A model generated the notes under the pieces. That model ran no database searches. It had not been told where the DNA came from and worked only from the letters and a program-made list of their open reading frames with translations. 64,000 nt of DNA from Pseudopyrenochaeta lycopersici (lineage: Eukaryota > Ascomycota > Dothideomycetes > Pleosporales > Pseudopyrenochaetaceae): positions 1 through 64,000 of the forward strand of contig NHZP01000053.1 of NCBI GenBank assembly GCA_003313425.1, written 5' to 3'. Below, one piece after another: positions 21,073-32,520 of the stretch. Position 1 is the stretch's first letter. The number at the start of each line of letters is the position of its first letter. The translations under genes were made by a program, and so were the position numbers.

Positions 21073-23030
21073 TTACTCTTCCGACATATGCGTTAACTCA
21101 GTATATGGATACGAAGACGAGACCAGAGGGGCCAGCGCTGAGAAATCGTTGTCTACGCTCGAATAAACTGTTGTAACGTCATTCAGGCCGATCGTCAACA
21201 TGCGGTTCGTTAAGGTAAGGCCGGGCAAGGCCTCTGATAGCTTGGTAACAAGTCGTGGTAGGTACCGAGACTTACCACCACAAAGCCTGGAGATCAGGGT
21301 CAGGAAGCCATGAATCAAGCCGTGAGAGCCAAGGGTGGATGCATCTGGTAGAGAAGATGTGCAAGCAACGACATCAATAAGACAACAAGCGACGTCGAAC
21401 AGCTTTTCGATCTGCAGTAATGTTAGCTCAATGTCCTCCTCCAGTATGGCCTTACTAGGAAAAGTAATGAGCGGCTAGTTTTGGCACGTATGCAGGGGTA
21501 AAGAAGGAGTGAGATCAGAGATAGACGCTAAAGTGGGGCCCATGCGGCTGCGCGATGCAACAGGATTGTTAGATCAAAATGAGTAGGGATCCCAGTGCTT
21601 TGCATGAGGAACCCAACGGGAGTTTGGAGTTGAAGAATAAGCTTTAATAATACTCACCAGTCCAGCACCGTGCACTTCCATAGCTGGTTGTGAAAGATGG
21701 GCGGTCATTGCAAGCAAGTCCCTCGAGATCTGAATAGGGTACTTCGAAGTCATTGAGTTGTCACTCGAGACGCCGCTTACTAGTCCTTGACACACACATA
21801 GTTTCCAAACCATCGCCCGTAACCATTGCTGAGTGACGCGGATTTCGACAGCCTGGGCTTCTGTGCATTCTAGATATGTTGGAATCGCTTCGGAGAGCTG
21901 CGTTTGCAACTGTGCTATCCGAGCTGGATCTACACGCGAATGGGCTCCGTTCCAGAGGTTAATAAGGCTATCGTCAATGGTTTTGTACAAGTTGATGAGA
22001 AGTTCGAGTCCCACCCCAACACGTCTATCGGATGGCACCTCGTCCAAGGAAGGTGGATGAACGGTTGGAAAGAGCGAGACCGGGCGGCACTTGTGAAGGG
22101 CATATGTCCTGCAATAAATGTGAGCCGAAAGGGTCACGAAATTGATATGTGGAAAGACAGCACAGAAACCATACCTTTCCGCCATGAAGAGAAGCCAGTA
22201 CAGAACCCGTTTCCGAGAAATGTCAAGGGGGTCGTGTTTGTACGTTTCCTCATCGTGCATTCCGAGGAGTTGCGCTTGCGTTATGGCTTCCCGTAAATAG
22301 GACCAAGCTGTATTCTCTTTCGCCAATCCAAAGTAGCTGCCACAGTAAAACCACGATGTGAGAACCGTGTAGTGTGTGGGACTCTCACGATAATCGTAGC
22401 TTTCCCGCACTCGAATTGACTCTTCGAGAAGAACATGCCCAACGCTCACGTTCGACTCCTGGGCCATCCCAGGCTGCGGCAGCATGCCTGGTGACGCCTT
22501 CATGTTGGCTTCTATCATAACGTACGCACACAGCGCCACAATCATGCAGTAAGCTTCCGTGGAACGCTCCATGTTCACGACGGCTTCTTGTGCTCTCTGT
22601 TGGTGAAGCACAGGTTGTGAAGGATATACATTGGCGAAAAAGAACTCAAAGCAACTCTTCACACGCCCTGGAGGTAATAGGCCGGGTGTGCATGTATATG
22701 TCGAAGAAAGTGCACGCCTGTCGAACCCCGGTTCTGGAGAGATAACTGCACTAAGCTGGGCGTTCCGTTGGGTATTGCGAAGCCCAAAGAGCACCTTGTC
22801 TCGGTTCCCTTTTGGTCCTTTTTTCTTTGGGATGTCATTGTATGTGCATGCAAGACCAGCGGAAGCGCACTTTGTGCACGGTTTGGTGCCCTTGTCGATG
22901 CATTTTGTTTTTCGTCGGCGGCAGCTGTAGGAGTGAATGTGAGCGATTATGTTAGTGGGGAGAGGCATAAGCATACGCACCTGTCGCACGAGCGCTGGGC
23001 TATAGCAGGAGTGCTAGTAGTAGAAGCCAT
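21073..23030 (-). CDS. Zn2Cys6 fungal transcription factor, ~529 aa
   Basis: A binuclear zinc-cluster regulator. ATG is at 23030. Exon 1 is MASTTSTPAIAQRSCD. Intron 22925-22980 (GTGCGT...CTACAG) splits the zinc cluster; after splicing it reads CDSCRRRKTKC, then KPCTKCASAGLAC, six cysteines in order. A basic linker KKKGPKGNRDK follows. The middle homology region gives WSYLREAITQAQLLGMHDEE and KRVLYWLLFMAER, and intron 22109-22174 (66 nt) restores ERTYALHKCRPVSL, a family signature. Intron 21412-21657 (246 nt, GTGAGT...CTAACATTACTGCAG) joins EVHGAGL to IEKLFDVACCLIDV. The C-terminus runs to 21073. Exons total 1590 nt, exactly in frame. The long last intron is unusual for this window and may hold an insertion. 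Targets are unknown; no biosynthetic gene is adjacent. Confidence 0.88.
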
Positions 23031-23771
23031 GATAGGGCCGTGTGCTGGTGGACGAAACTCTTGTCCCACCGTGTAGAAAATCAGGCAGTCGACAAGCGAA
23101 CCAGTTGCTACTTATCGTACAGTGGTTCTCAGCAGGCAGAGTAGATGCACGGCGTAGTGTGATGTACTTGGAAGACTGTGAATGCCGGTTTTATATAGGG
23201 CAGAGCCAAGCGGTAGCTTGGCCGATCTAACTACTTTCGTGCGAAGAATGGCGCATCACTTGGAGGTATTCCATGTGAAACACAACTGGATGAGCTCATT
23301 CAAAATGATCCAATGGAAAATAGGGCAAAGGCTAAAGTGTGAGACTAGCATGTTGGAAGAAAAAATCTCATTATGCAACGTGCGGTTTTCGCTCATGAAT
23401 GCGCAGCCTTCACTTGCAGCCTGCAGTCATACGCAATCTTCATTGCAGGTGACTACTGAAGCGCTCCTCGATCCCTTGAGTCAATCCTAACCCCATCACC
23501 CTTCTTCCGCTTCTACTGATGGGGCCAGATCTTTATGGGCGTTCATCAAGTTCTGACGCTGTCTCTTCGGCTTTGACCGAGATTGTCCCAATCTCACGAA
23601 CTGAGAACGTATCAGAGTAGGGAGAAATGATATTTATGCCACATATTCCAGAAGGCAGGTAGTATTATGGAACGCTATAAGTATGAAAGAGAGGATGTTG
23701 AATCCTAACAACGAAACAACTCCAGCAGAACGATGTTGGATCGCTTCAAACCGGAAAAGGGCAGCCTACGA
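23031..23771. other. Upstream region of the regulator, no gene seen
   Basis: A plus-strand frame (23182-23490) has no domain. Likely includes the regulator's promoter. Confidence 0.35.
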
Positions 23772-24510
23772 TTATGTCTCTTCTTGAGCCGTGCAGCCAA
23801 GAGGCAGTACAGATTCTTCCTTAGTATTCTTGCGCCTCATGCTGGCTGACCCGTCCGAAAAGGACGACCATGGTACCCTAATATCCCACAAATCTGCTCC
23901 ACTGATCCTCAGCAACAGATACCCATCAGTTGTACCTCCCTTTGATTCGCCCCCTTCAAATATACCTTGCTTTTCTATACCGTTTTGAGAGAAAATGACC
24001 TCCTGGTTAAGCAACCCAACTAATTGTTCCCCACGATATTGGACTGCACTTGCCTTTTTGTTTGGAGCCGCTAAGGATTGCAGTGTAGGCAGAAGCCACT
24101 TAGACAATATAGCGACTCCGCTATTCTTCTTTCGAGCCGACAGACTAACCATACCTGCAAATTCGAACAGCTCCAGGCGATAAGAACCGTCAGGATCTCG
24201 CAACCCGAAGTAAAAGGAACAAAGCCCATTGGAATGGGGTAAGTTTAATTCTACCGCTTTGATCCAAACTCAGATCGCTGAAATTGACAGCATGTTTTAC
24301 CTCCAACAGCGTTTGTGGAGACGGTGGTGGAGACGGTGGAGGTGGACGTGGAGGGGGGGGGTGAATCCAACAGCATTTGTGGAGACGGTGGTGGAGGTGG
24401 AGCTTGACACGACGGCGGGCATTTGGCTCTGAGAAGCTCGGAGATGTGTTCAAGCTGAAGCACCACTTCTGTAGTTGACCTGAGTGGAGGTTATCAATGT
24501 ACTGTTTCAA
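23772..24510 (-). CDS. Possible hypothetical gene with proline-rich linker
   Basis: Two minus-strand frames abut. The upstream one starts MKQYIDNLHSGQLQ and reaches a Pro/Ser tract and KHAVNFSDLSLDQ. The downstream one (24203-23772) reads RDPDGSYRLELFEFAGMVSL, VAILSKWLLPTLQSL and RISGADLWDIRVPWS, which looks like folded protein. They are in different frames, so either a short intron or a frameshift near 24195 lies between. The proline tract is encoded by a tandem repeat. An alternative upstream frame reads VVLQLEHISELLRAKCPP before the repeat. No family is recognised; real coding is plausible but unproven. Confidence 0.35.
24301..24396. repeat. Minisatellite (GGTGGAGACGGTGGTGGAG-type)
   Basis: Two ~50-bp units share CAACAGCRTTTGTGGAGACG followed by GGTGGAGGTGGA-like runs, with a G8 tract between. 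On the minus strand they encode Pro/Ser (PPPPSPQ) or, shifted, Ser/Thr-rich sequence. Confidence 0.7.
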
Positions 24511-24956
24511 TCAATTTTCTGACCTACTTTGTCCATATTCTCCAGAGCAAAATCCCTATGCAGATCAACAGCAGCAGTATGCTGCTTATGGACCAAGTGT
24601 CGTTGCTCGTTTGGAAGGAATGAGAGAGAGCTGTTCCACATGCAAACGTAACGTGGTTCAAGGTGATTGTAGGTGTTTGCCTTCCTGTATTGCCTCATTT
24701 GCCTCTTTTTGCCACCAAGGCTCGGCTTCGATTGTACAGGGGCGGCGCGGGTTGGGAATGCATCAGCGCGATTCGTCCGGGAAGGTGAAAGCTTGGCGAG
24801 CTGCATGGATCGAAGTGCCTGGTTCCGTCCGTTGCTTGGCCCGAGAGCATGGTCCAAGAGTGTGACTCTATGAAGCCATCGAAGTCAAATCTAGGAAGTC
24901 AACGTTGGATAACGTTAGCATTTCGTTGATGATGAGGTATTTGTAGTCCTGCAGGT

Positions 24957-25053
24957 GTGAGCTGGGGAAGACGGCTTGCACAGGAGGTAGATTGCGGTGA
25001 GTATGGGCTTATGCTCTGCATTAAATTGATGAAAAACATGTAGAAGCATAACA
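24957..25053 (+). repeat. ~97-bp dispersed repeat, copy 1
   Basis: It is nearly identical to 40193-40290: GAGCTGGGGAAGACGGCTTG, GTAGATTGCGGTGAGTATGG and GGCTTATGCTCTGCATTAAA are all shared in the same orientation. Non-coding; origin unknown. Confidence 0.85.
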
Positions 25054-25727
25054 AGCACAGTCGTTGAAGTTCAAGGACTTTTTCTTGAAGATCTTACGGA
25101 AGAAGTGTTGCCAATGTGGAGACTTTTTGGAATCTTAGGGTATGCGCCTTACCAGATTTTCAAGCTCCTTGGCATTCAAAATCATTTCATCAACGTTATG
25201 GCCGGAGTTGAGGCGTGGCTGAATTGGGGGGATGGCCGCTACATCTCGGTCAGTCGAGGTGGCGCTAGCGATGGACGCCGACAGCAGGAAAGTGAGCAGG
25301 TCGTCGATGGAGCGCGTTGAAGACTGCTGTTCAGAAACACACGATAGGATAAGATCAGAGAAGCAGTGGAGCAGCAGAAGGAGGGGGGGTTTCCCACTTC
25401 GATGTGGACCAGCTCACAAACTCTTTAAGCTATTAATACATAAACGGCGAGTTTAGATTAACGCTGGGTTTACCAACACTGGGTTTACACCAACATTGGG
25501 TTTATATTAACGCTGAAAAAAGATTAGAAAGCTCATCAGTGAAGTGGTATTTTGGTTAACGACTCCCGTGGAGTCTAGTTGCAGGGTCGTCAATTCTGTC
25601 GATTTGAGCGTAGATCTATATCACAGAAAGATATGGTAGCGTAGAACCAGCGGGGTTCGCGACCGTACATCATGTTACAAGCACATGTCAAATTGAAAGA
25701 GAGAAGCATATAGGTGGCCTGTGCCCT
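25054..25727. other. Intergenic, no supported gene
   Basis: Frames are short and overlapping. Near 25450-25510 AACGCTGGGTTTA / AACACTGGGTTTACAC units repeat imperfectly three to four times. No domain seen. Confidence 0.4.
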
Positions 25728-27999
25728 TCAATTGTACATTCTCCTTGCTGCTTTAGGCATATCCCAAAGCAGCTTCTCTTCGAGGTCGACGAAGCGCTTG
25801 AGGACAGCTTTTATATGGTCTGGAGATAGAGGCTTCTCTTCTTGTTTGGCTCGATTGTTGGCTAGCATAACAACATTCTTGATCTATTTACGTTAGCAGA
25901 GCATTATCATTTGTCCAGAAGACGTACCTCGCGGCCATTTATTTCATAGGCACTGAAGTTGTCGATGTCTTTATCGGTGAATTCATCCAATTTCTGCTTC
26001 TCCTTCTCTCGGGAAATGAACGATCTCCAAAGATCTGCTCTGTTCTTGACACCCAATTGACCATAAGTCAGGAAAAGATGTGTCCGAGACTTGACCGCGG
26101 AGTCGATCTTCTGAATGTAATTTGTAGTCATGAACATAATACCTTTATGCTGCTCTAAAGAGCGAATGATTGTTGACCCTATAGCGTGTAAACGAAAATC
26201 CCCAGCGTCCTCTCGCGATTGGACTAGTGCATCTGCCTCATCTAGAAGGAGAATAGCATTCCACGAGTGGGCTCTGTCATAGATTGACTGCAGCTTTTGC
26301 GCTACTTCATCAGCTTTAGTTCCTAGATCGCCAGCAGACACCGTATAAAGTGGTGCTTGAAGAAGCTCTGAAACAGCTTCGGCGGTAAGAGTCTTACCGC
26401 AACCAGGGCTCCCATGGAGTATGATAAGATATCCCTGGCCCTTCCCATCGATGAGGTCGGTGGATGAACAGCTATTAGTACGGTAATGTTCTTCCACGAG
26501 ACCTTTGAGGTCTTTTTTACTTGAAGGGTCAAGAACAAGCGATTTCCAAGGTGCTTCAGACCACTCAGCGTCGCGAAGACGAGATACAAGAAACCGGGCC
26601 CATCGGTTCTGCTGTAGAGTGAAGGCGTGTACGTAAGGCGAAGCGATTAGGAGCTGTTGCTTCGTAAATGAGCTACCCTCCTGATATTCAAGGGCTACTA
26701 TTCGAACGCTTGATTTGTCGTTTTCCTTTCGATAGCCTAATTCGTCCAGGACTATGCGTCCACTAACAGACAAAAGACTGTGTGCAGGACTGGTGGCTAG
26801 GCCCTGGTAATTATACACACCCATTTGCTTTGCAGAGACATACTTTTTACCCCGGCGGAGAAGTTTCTGCTCTAACGTAGTGTCTAAACGATGTTCAAGG
26901 GGATATGCGGCTAGTCTCTGGATTTCTCTCGCACCCTTAAACTTCTCAATGTCAACTACGACATCCAGGTATCCAAATTTCTTCCCGTCAAAGCTGAGTA
27001 TATGGCCCTCGATAAGCCATTTCTCCTTGTAGTCCTTTGCGTGACTTGGTGGTTTCTCCTTAGTAATGTAGTCGGCTCTAAAACAGTAATCATCTTCGTC
27101 GGCCTTGAAACTAGGGACAAGCACAATGGTACCAGGTCTGAAGATTGCCCAGAGGTATTCAAAGGTTATGAGGCCTTTTTCGAGCATTGGTTTGAGCTTT
27201 TTTGATATATCCTCGTAGTCATGGACGATATAGTTGATTAAAAGTGTACAATGCTGAGCTTTGATCGTGTCGGAAGGTAGAGTGTTCGCATAGGTTCGGA
27301 TCTCTTCAAGAAACAAGAAGAGCGTATCAGATTCCAACTAGGCAAGGTTAGACGGCTCAAAACAAATAAGAGTAAACCTACCTCTGGATATTCATCGCCA
27401 ATGGACACGCCTTTCACGTGTTCCATTACCTCTTGCAAGGCTTCCTTCAAATCTATTGAGTTGATTATTATGGATGTGTACTCGAACTCATTCTGCCAGC
27501 TGAAATTTCGCCTAACAAGAAAGGCCTAGAAATTTTAGATATTGAGATAACCACTACTGCTAATCGCTGTACCTACGTGTTCATCGTACTTCTCTACGCT
27601 ACTTCCAGTCATCCGGAGTATCCATGAAAAGTCTATCCTCGTTAATAACGTAGCTAATGGTTTGCGGGCTTTGCATACCTTTCCATGTCTTGTCGACGCG
27701 CAGCAGGGAGGATTTACATCCCCTCTTGCTTGAACTTACACCCTCTTTACCATTTCCGCACTGTAATTCGTTGCGTTCCTCGTCCACTTTATAACTCTCT
27801 TTTGGGTAAGTTTCCACGTCCTTGTCAGCATTGTGGCGATTCTCAGTCTTGATTGAAGCTAGATTTTTGAATTCAGTCTTACTGTTTTCAAGTGAGGATG
27901 ATAGGAAGATGTACCTTCGTCACGAGGCGTTTCAACCTTTTCGCTAGCCTCAAAGCTCCCTGCAATGTCACCGAGGCTCTCATCGGACTTGTTCGACAT
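25728..27999 (-). CDS. AAA+ ATPase of the fungal DUF7025-type family
   Basis: A cytosolic or nuclear AAA+ ATPase; substrates of this fungal family are not known. ATG is at 27999 (MSNKSDESLGD). A low-complexity N-terminus is followed, after intron 27526-27576, by AFLVRRNFSWQNEFEYTS and DLKEALQEVMEHVKGVS, then intron 27338-27381 and the N-domain with YLWAIFRPGTIVLVP. The ATPase core has Walker A GSPGCGKT, Walker B ILLLDEADA and MTTNYIQKID with the sensor Asn. Intron 25884-25927 leads to the last exon, IKNVVMLANNRAKQEEKPL, ending RRMYN. One problem: between DTPDDWK and SVEKYDEH (about 27599-27604) the frame shifts by one base. This is a possible sequencing error, unmodelled splicing or a disabling mutation. 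A short (33-nt) intron near 27875 is also uncertain. Confidence 0.82.
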
Positions 28000-29239
28000 A
28001 TTTGGAGGGGTTTGGTAGGGACGTCTTGAGAGACTCTTTCAAACAATGACCACGAAAAGGTATAAGGATGGAAGAAGATATGATCGAGAATAATAGATTC
28101 AGGACGAGCATTTAAATATGTAAAAAGGGCATGGGGACTTTCAGGCTGAAAATAATAGCCTTGTGGGGTACGAGTCATACGTATGTACTTTGGCCTGGGG
28201 AAAAATTGGGTTACAAGGCAGCCTATCCTTTTCGATCAACTCCGGTCATTGTACAGGGCTAAAATAAACTCCAGTGCTAATATGGTGAGAACGGTTTATG
28301 GCATCTATGTAAGACGAGTGCCGATCACAACACAAGAATTTTGTAGCCAGTTGATCATTGACCGTAATCAGCCCTACATTCACCGCCTTTGCTTACACTA
28401 TAGTCTCGCTTCAACTGCAGGGGCATGTCTCAATAAGCCACCTATGGTGATCTGTTGAGCTGAGCCCTCCAGTCGTTGTGGTCTAGATTGGCCAACCTGT
28501 CGCTTCGTTCAGACCTTCGGTCCACATCCCAGTCTCCGCTTCGATAATCATGCTAGAGGTTTCGTTCATGTTTATGTCTCAAATACAATTCGACGCCCTT
28601 TCTCAGCCGGCTTACTCTAGATGGTCTTCTCCAACCCAATTCTAGACTAGCTTTTGAGGTGCGACACAATCGCTAAAGCTGTATATTGACATATCTCTCC
28701 TCATCGGCTGCCTTCATGTAATAATAATTGCATCCTCCAAACTTTATAACGCCGATTGCGGGTTAACCGCCCCTAGTCCCAAAGCAATCCTTTTCTAGAG
28801 CTAACAACATCCCATGGACGGAGTTGGGCTTGGCCTGGCTTGGAATAGCGAAACGTCACTACGCTCTGCGTAAAAACCAAATAGGAATAAAGTTCCCGAA
28901 GTTTCGACTTCGTCTGTTTAAATAACCCTATTTCGTTCGTTGGTATCTGTAGCCTCTTCCCCTCAATGGTGACATAGCCTGCTAGGTAGAGTGCGTCGTC
29001 TTCGTTAGGCCCCCTATTTTGGGGTGGTCTTAGCTCTGTAATACGAAGGCAGTTCATGCATAATGCATACGGAGTTAACAAAGATCAGTTATGCCTTTCT
29101 TAGGTATTTCCCATTACTGGTCCGGTGCGCGGGTGGAATTAGCGGGATGAATGGAGGTGGTGCGACGTTATTTACAAGTACAGACAGCAACGTGACCGGC
29201 GCCTACCAAGTTCGCAACAGCACACTACCTCCTGCCAAC
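28000..29239. other. Intergenic, one anonymous minus-strand frame
   Basis: A minus-strand frame at 28773-29081 reads EGKRLQIPTNEIGLFKQTKS and SYLVFTQSVVTFRYSKPG, with convincing amino-acid texture, but it opens with TTG and has no recognised family. It could be the last exon of a small gene. The rest of the stretch shows nothing. Confidence 0.3.
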
Positions 29240-29472
29240 ATGTGCGACTACGTGGAAGTACAGTACAAATGTTCCCACCTCCGATACGTTGTTCGAGCAT
29301 GGTGCAAAAAATACCAGAAGACCCATAACAGATGTCCCCCCAACGTTATTGCCATGTAAGTAAGCCAGCTAACCGCTCTAGATGAAGACTGACAGTTATT
29401 AGAGAGCACCGCCTAAATGAGGACTGTCCAGATTGCAATTCAGCTCAAAAGGGACGCAAGTGGGGGGTGTAA
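29240..29472 (+). CDS. Small cysteine-rich fungal protein, 61 aa
   Basis: ATG is at 29240. Exon 1 reads MCDYVEVQYKCSHLRYVVRA then WCKKYQKTHNRCPPNVIA. Intron 29356-29402 (47 nt, GTAAGT...TTATTAG) joins IEHRLNEDCPDCNSAQKG and a stop at 29470-29472. The exons total 186 nt, in frame. The Cys/His spacing (C, CxH, C, C, CxxC) suggests a zinc-binding mini-domain common in Pleosporalean genomes. It is not secreted: no signal peptide. Its function is unknown. A longer frame runs upstream but lacks a better start. Confidence 0.72.
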
Positions 29473-29588
29473 ATAGCCATAGATTACAGGAATCGCTCGC
29501 GGAACATACGTAGGAATTACGCATGAACCGCTTTCTTGCACTATCGTTCGGCTATGTACGCTAATTCACAGCGTTCCACTACAGTTGG

Positions 29589-30087
29589 CTATAGTGAAAG
29601 GTGAAGTTCGTTGTTGTATGCAAGGCCAATACAAGACTCCTTCAAGAAGACCTCACTTAATAGATCCCAATAGCGCTTCTCATAATCTTCAGTTGGAAAA
29701 GCAAGAATTCGGTCTGACCTCTCTCTCGCTATAACCGATTGAGGGTTCTTGTTGTGATACGCATCTACGGCTTTAGCGATTTTTGGCTGATAGAATTCTA
29801 AGAATTCTTTTAAATGCTTCTCACACTCTGCTATACTGCGATTCGGAAGTCTATTCATTTTACGCTCTTGAAAGATGCCGCGAAGCAGAGCTTCGGATTC
29901 GACCGCAGTCCAGGGTTTTGATGGCCTCTAAGGTTAGCATGTGAAGAGAAAAGCAAGTTGAATGCCTACCTCGCTCCCATCTTTCTGTATGTTGTGCTAA
30001 TAGTGTTGGAATCAGGAGGGTAAAAGCTTCTCTACCGAAGTTCAGAGAGAGGTTTTCTCTAAATATTTCGGTTTCGTTACGTGCCAT
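29589..30087 (-). CDS. Hypothetical small protein, Myb/SANT-like texture
   Basis: ATG is at 30087 (MARNETEIFRENLSLNFGRE). An intron with donor GTAGGC and acceptor CTAACCTTAG (about 29933-29974) fits, but splicing leads into a frame that stops within 25 residues. The frame shifted by one continues as PSKPWTAVESEALLRGIF then MNRLPNRSIAECEKHLKEFL and ends at 29589. The W-T-x-x-E...R-S-x-x-E-C pattern is reminiscent of Myb/SANT domains. A one-base frameshift or an unrecognised splice site is needed. Tentative. Confidence 0.45.
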
Positions 30088-30186
30088 GACGGACCGTCAA
30101 CAGGTAGCATATTAGGGTTTGGGAAACGTTCATAGCGAGGGATAGACAGCAATTATATTGATAAGTTATCTAAGCTATGAAAGAAC

Positions 30187-30450
30187 CTAGAGCCACGGTG
30201 AAACATTGTATCGAAGCGACATCTCAGTACAGAGACCGCTTGCATTCCATAGTTTCCAGTCGTCTTGATAGAGATACCCTCTTATCTGCATAACGAAACC
30301 AATCCCAGCCAAAATCGCAACAGCGGTAAGCCATTTGTATAATTCCTCATTACGACTGTTTGGCTCCCCAGTGCCTAGATCCAGGTCGTTGTTGGTGGGG
30401 ACGAAACGTGTCCTAAAGTCCTCTTGTTGGGTTGATTCAATGCATGGCAT
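30187..30450 (-). CDS. Hypothetical 87-aa protein with one membrane helix
   Basis: ATG is at 30450 (MPCIESTQQEDFRTRF). There is one hydrophobic segment, WLTAVAILAGIGFVMQI, followed by a polar tail. No family is recognised and no intron is needed. Small size makes it uncertain. Confidence 0.3.
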   Translation of the reverse strand: MPCIESTQQEDFRTRFVPTNNDLDLGTGEPNSRNEELYKWLTAVAILAGIGFVMQIRGYLYQDDWKLWNASGLCTEMSLRYNVSPWL

Positions 30451-30979
30451 GATGGACTTGATGTGCGTCCCGTCGATGTGCTTGATTAACAAAAGGTGTG
30501 TGTGTGAAAGATAAAAGAAGTATCCGCCTAGAGAGGAGGCAAAATGAGTCCTAAGGTATCCACTGAAATTTAACCTATTCACCCATTAGCCCAGGAAAGT
30601 TCACTAGACACCGAATCTGCCGAGGATAAACTGCCACCCATAAGAAATGGTTATGTCAAATATTGCATAAAATTGGCTAAATATTTTAGGGGTATAGCGG
30701 TCATGCTCAGGCCACTTCTTCCAAGACGCGCGTCCGCGCCTTCAAAGCTGAAATGACGAGATCCTAGTCGTGGTGGAATGCATCGTATGGGATTCTTCGC
30801 TCGATACAGCGAGGTGGACTGCATAAAATGGAACACGATATTGTATCAGCCGTCATGCAGCAAAAAGGTGCAGGAAGGCCAGTAATGTGCATACTATCTC
30901 ATGCGCTATAAGCCTACATACATTCGTCGTGCATGTTGGTTCGAAAGTTTGTGTCATTTTGTGGTCGGGTTCCGCAAAA
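30451..30979. other. Intergenic, no gene seen
   Basis: Only short frames without domains. It runs into the left edge of the fold-back structure. Confidence 0.4.
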
Positions 30980-31770
30980 GGTACATGCCCTTCATGCAGG
31001 AAGGCAACCGGTGAAGGATTGGAAGGGCGGTAAGGCGGTGGACTGGAGGACATCCAGCCCTATTGGGAGAACGTGCATGATATATACGCGGTTCACCCTT
31101 CTTCTACTGGCACTCATCGACTTTGCCAGGTGCTTTTTGGCGGCGCGTGTAACTACCGACTGGAGCTAGGTCGATCAGATAGGCTGCAACGCTATGTAAT
31201 GTTATGACATGGGGCAAGCGAAGTTTAAACCCCAGACAGCTGACGCCGTGTGTTGGTCCTCCTTCAGAATGTAAATGGTTAGCGCGAGGACATGATGTCC
31301 TCGCGCTAACCATCTTTACATTCCTGGGGACCAACGCACGGCGCCACCGCATGAATTCTTCCCAAAGCGCCAAACTGTCCGGGGCTTAAACTTCGCTTGC
31401 CCCATGTCACAACATTGCCCGGCCTTGCGCCCCATCCGATCAGGTCTCGTCACTTTCATCGCTACCGATGGGACTTTGCCGAGATCCTCCACATGGTGGA
31501 AAGCCCGTAATGGTTGGCTTGTCCCTACCACCCGCTAAACTGCACCGATGCTGAATATTCACGCCACTGGCGGCTGCCGTGAGGGCTGTTTCGTACCCGC
31601 ATCCGTGTTTGCGTTTTGCTAGAGTCGACACCTGAGAGGAGCTGACGACCGGGGCTGATGTCGAAGATATATCATGCACGCTCCCCAACAAGGCTGAGAG
31701 GTCCTCCAGTTCATTACTTTACCGCCTCTCTGGCCGTTCACCGGAAAGTCCTGCATCGTCGTTTGCCTTC
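30980..31770. repeat. Large imperfect fold-back (palindromic) element
   Basis: The centre is at about 31299, inside GGTTAGCGCGAGGACATGAT / ATGTCCTCGCGCTAACC. Moving outward, left and right arms match in inverse order: GACATGGGGCAAGCGAAGTT (31205-) against its complement at 31393-31412; GTGCATGATATAT (about 31072-31085) against TATATCATGCAC (about 31667-31678); and the TTCACCGG...TTGCCTTCCTGCAT block (about 30990-31020) against about 31737-31765. The right arm has ~32 bases beside the centre that the left lacks, plus other indels. The right inner arm also occurs, inverted, at 18290-18560. No transposase is present. It resembles a fold-back or decayed nested inverted duplication. Confidence 0.82.
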
Positions 31771-32520
31771 TTTTGAATCCCCCACCCAAGCAGAATGCCC
31801 CCAGCTCCTGCATCGACCTGCAGGGCGTAAGTACGTAGGCCCGTCGTCTTTGCGTTCAGATCTGACCATCATAGAAGACACGAGTAGAAACACTCGCCAT
31901 TGTCGTTAAGGCGGCCTTGGATGGTTTGACGTCTCAAGATATCCAGCATAGAGTGGAAGCTGAGGGAGATGAAAGGTCTTCCAGCTTTTTGGGATCACTT
32001 TTATCTTCCATAGCTTCCTGTTCCACGTGTACCACATCCAAGAGGAGTTCTGATGACCCAGGCCGCCTCAGCATCAGTTGTAATCTCGATAATCTATATT
32101 GGCACTCGGCTGGTACGTTGCTTCTACTTATCTCTACCATACTCGCACTCTGCGAGTGATTTTGACCTTTGTCGCTGTGTACGGAATGTTGATGACCCAA
32201 ATCCAGTCTCAAATAAAAGGCCGCTCTTTGCGAGTCTAGATCTGGGTTAGTATGCGGAGCTAAGTTAGCTTACTGTATGGGCGGCCTGGCGGCGTTTAAT
32301 GAGCTCTTCTATGCAACAGGCGCAAGAACAATATCGGTAGGATGACATGGACATGAACACTCTAAAGGACGCTAATCACTGGAACGGCTCTGTATCGCAC
32401 GATTGTCACATACATTTGTCATACTTCTGGAGAACTATGCACAGGAAACTCGCATAAGTTGCTAAAATGCTAGTGGCACAGAATTCTGTAACGTGCAGCA
32501 GCTAGTAATTGAAGCCACCT
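31771..32520. other. Intergenic, no supported gene
   Basis: A minus-strand frame at 31934-32212 and plus frames overlap, with no domain. Nothing else seen. Confidence 0.35.

Noticed and set aside
22631..23076. Plus-strand frames over the regulator
   Set aside because: Antisense to the Zn2Cys6 exons; no own domain or start.
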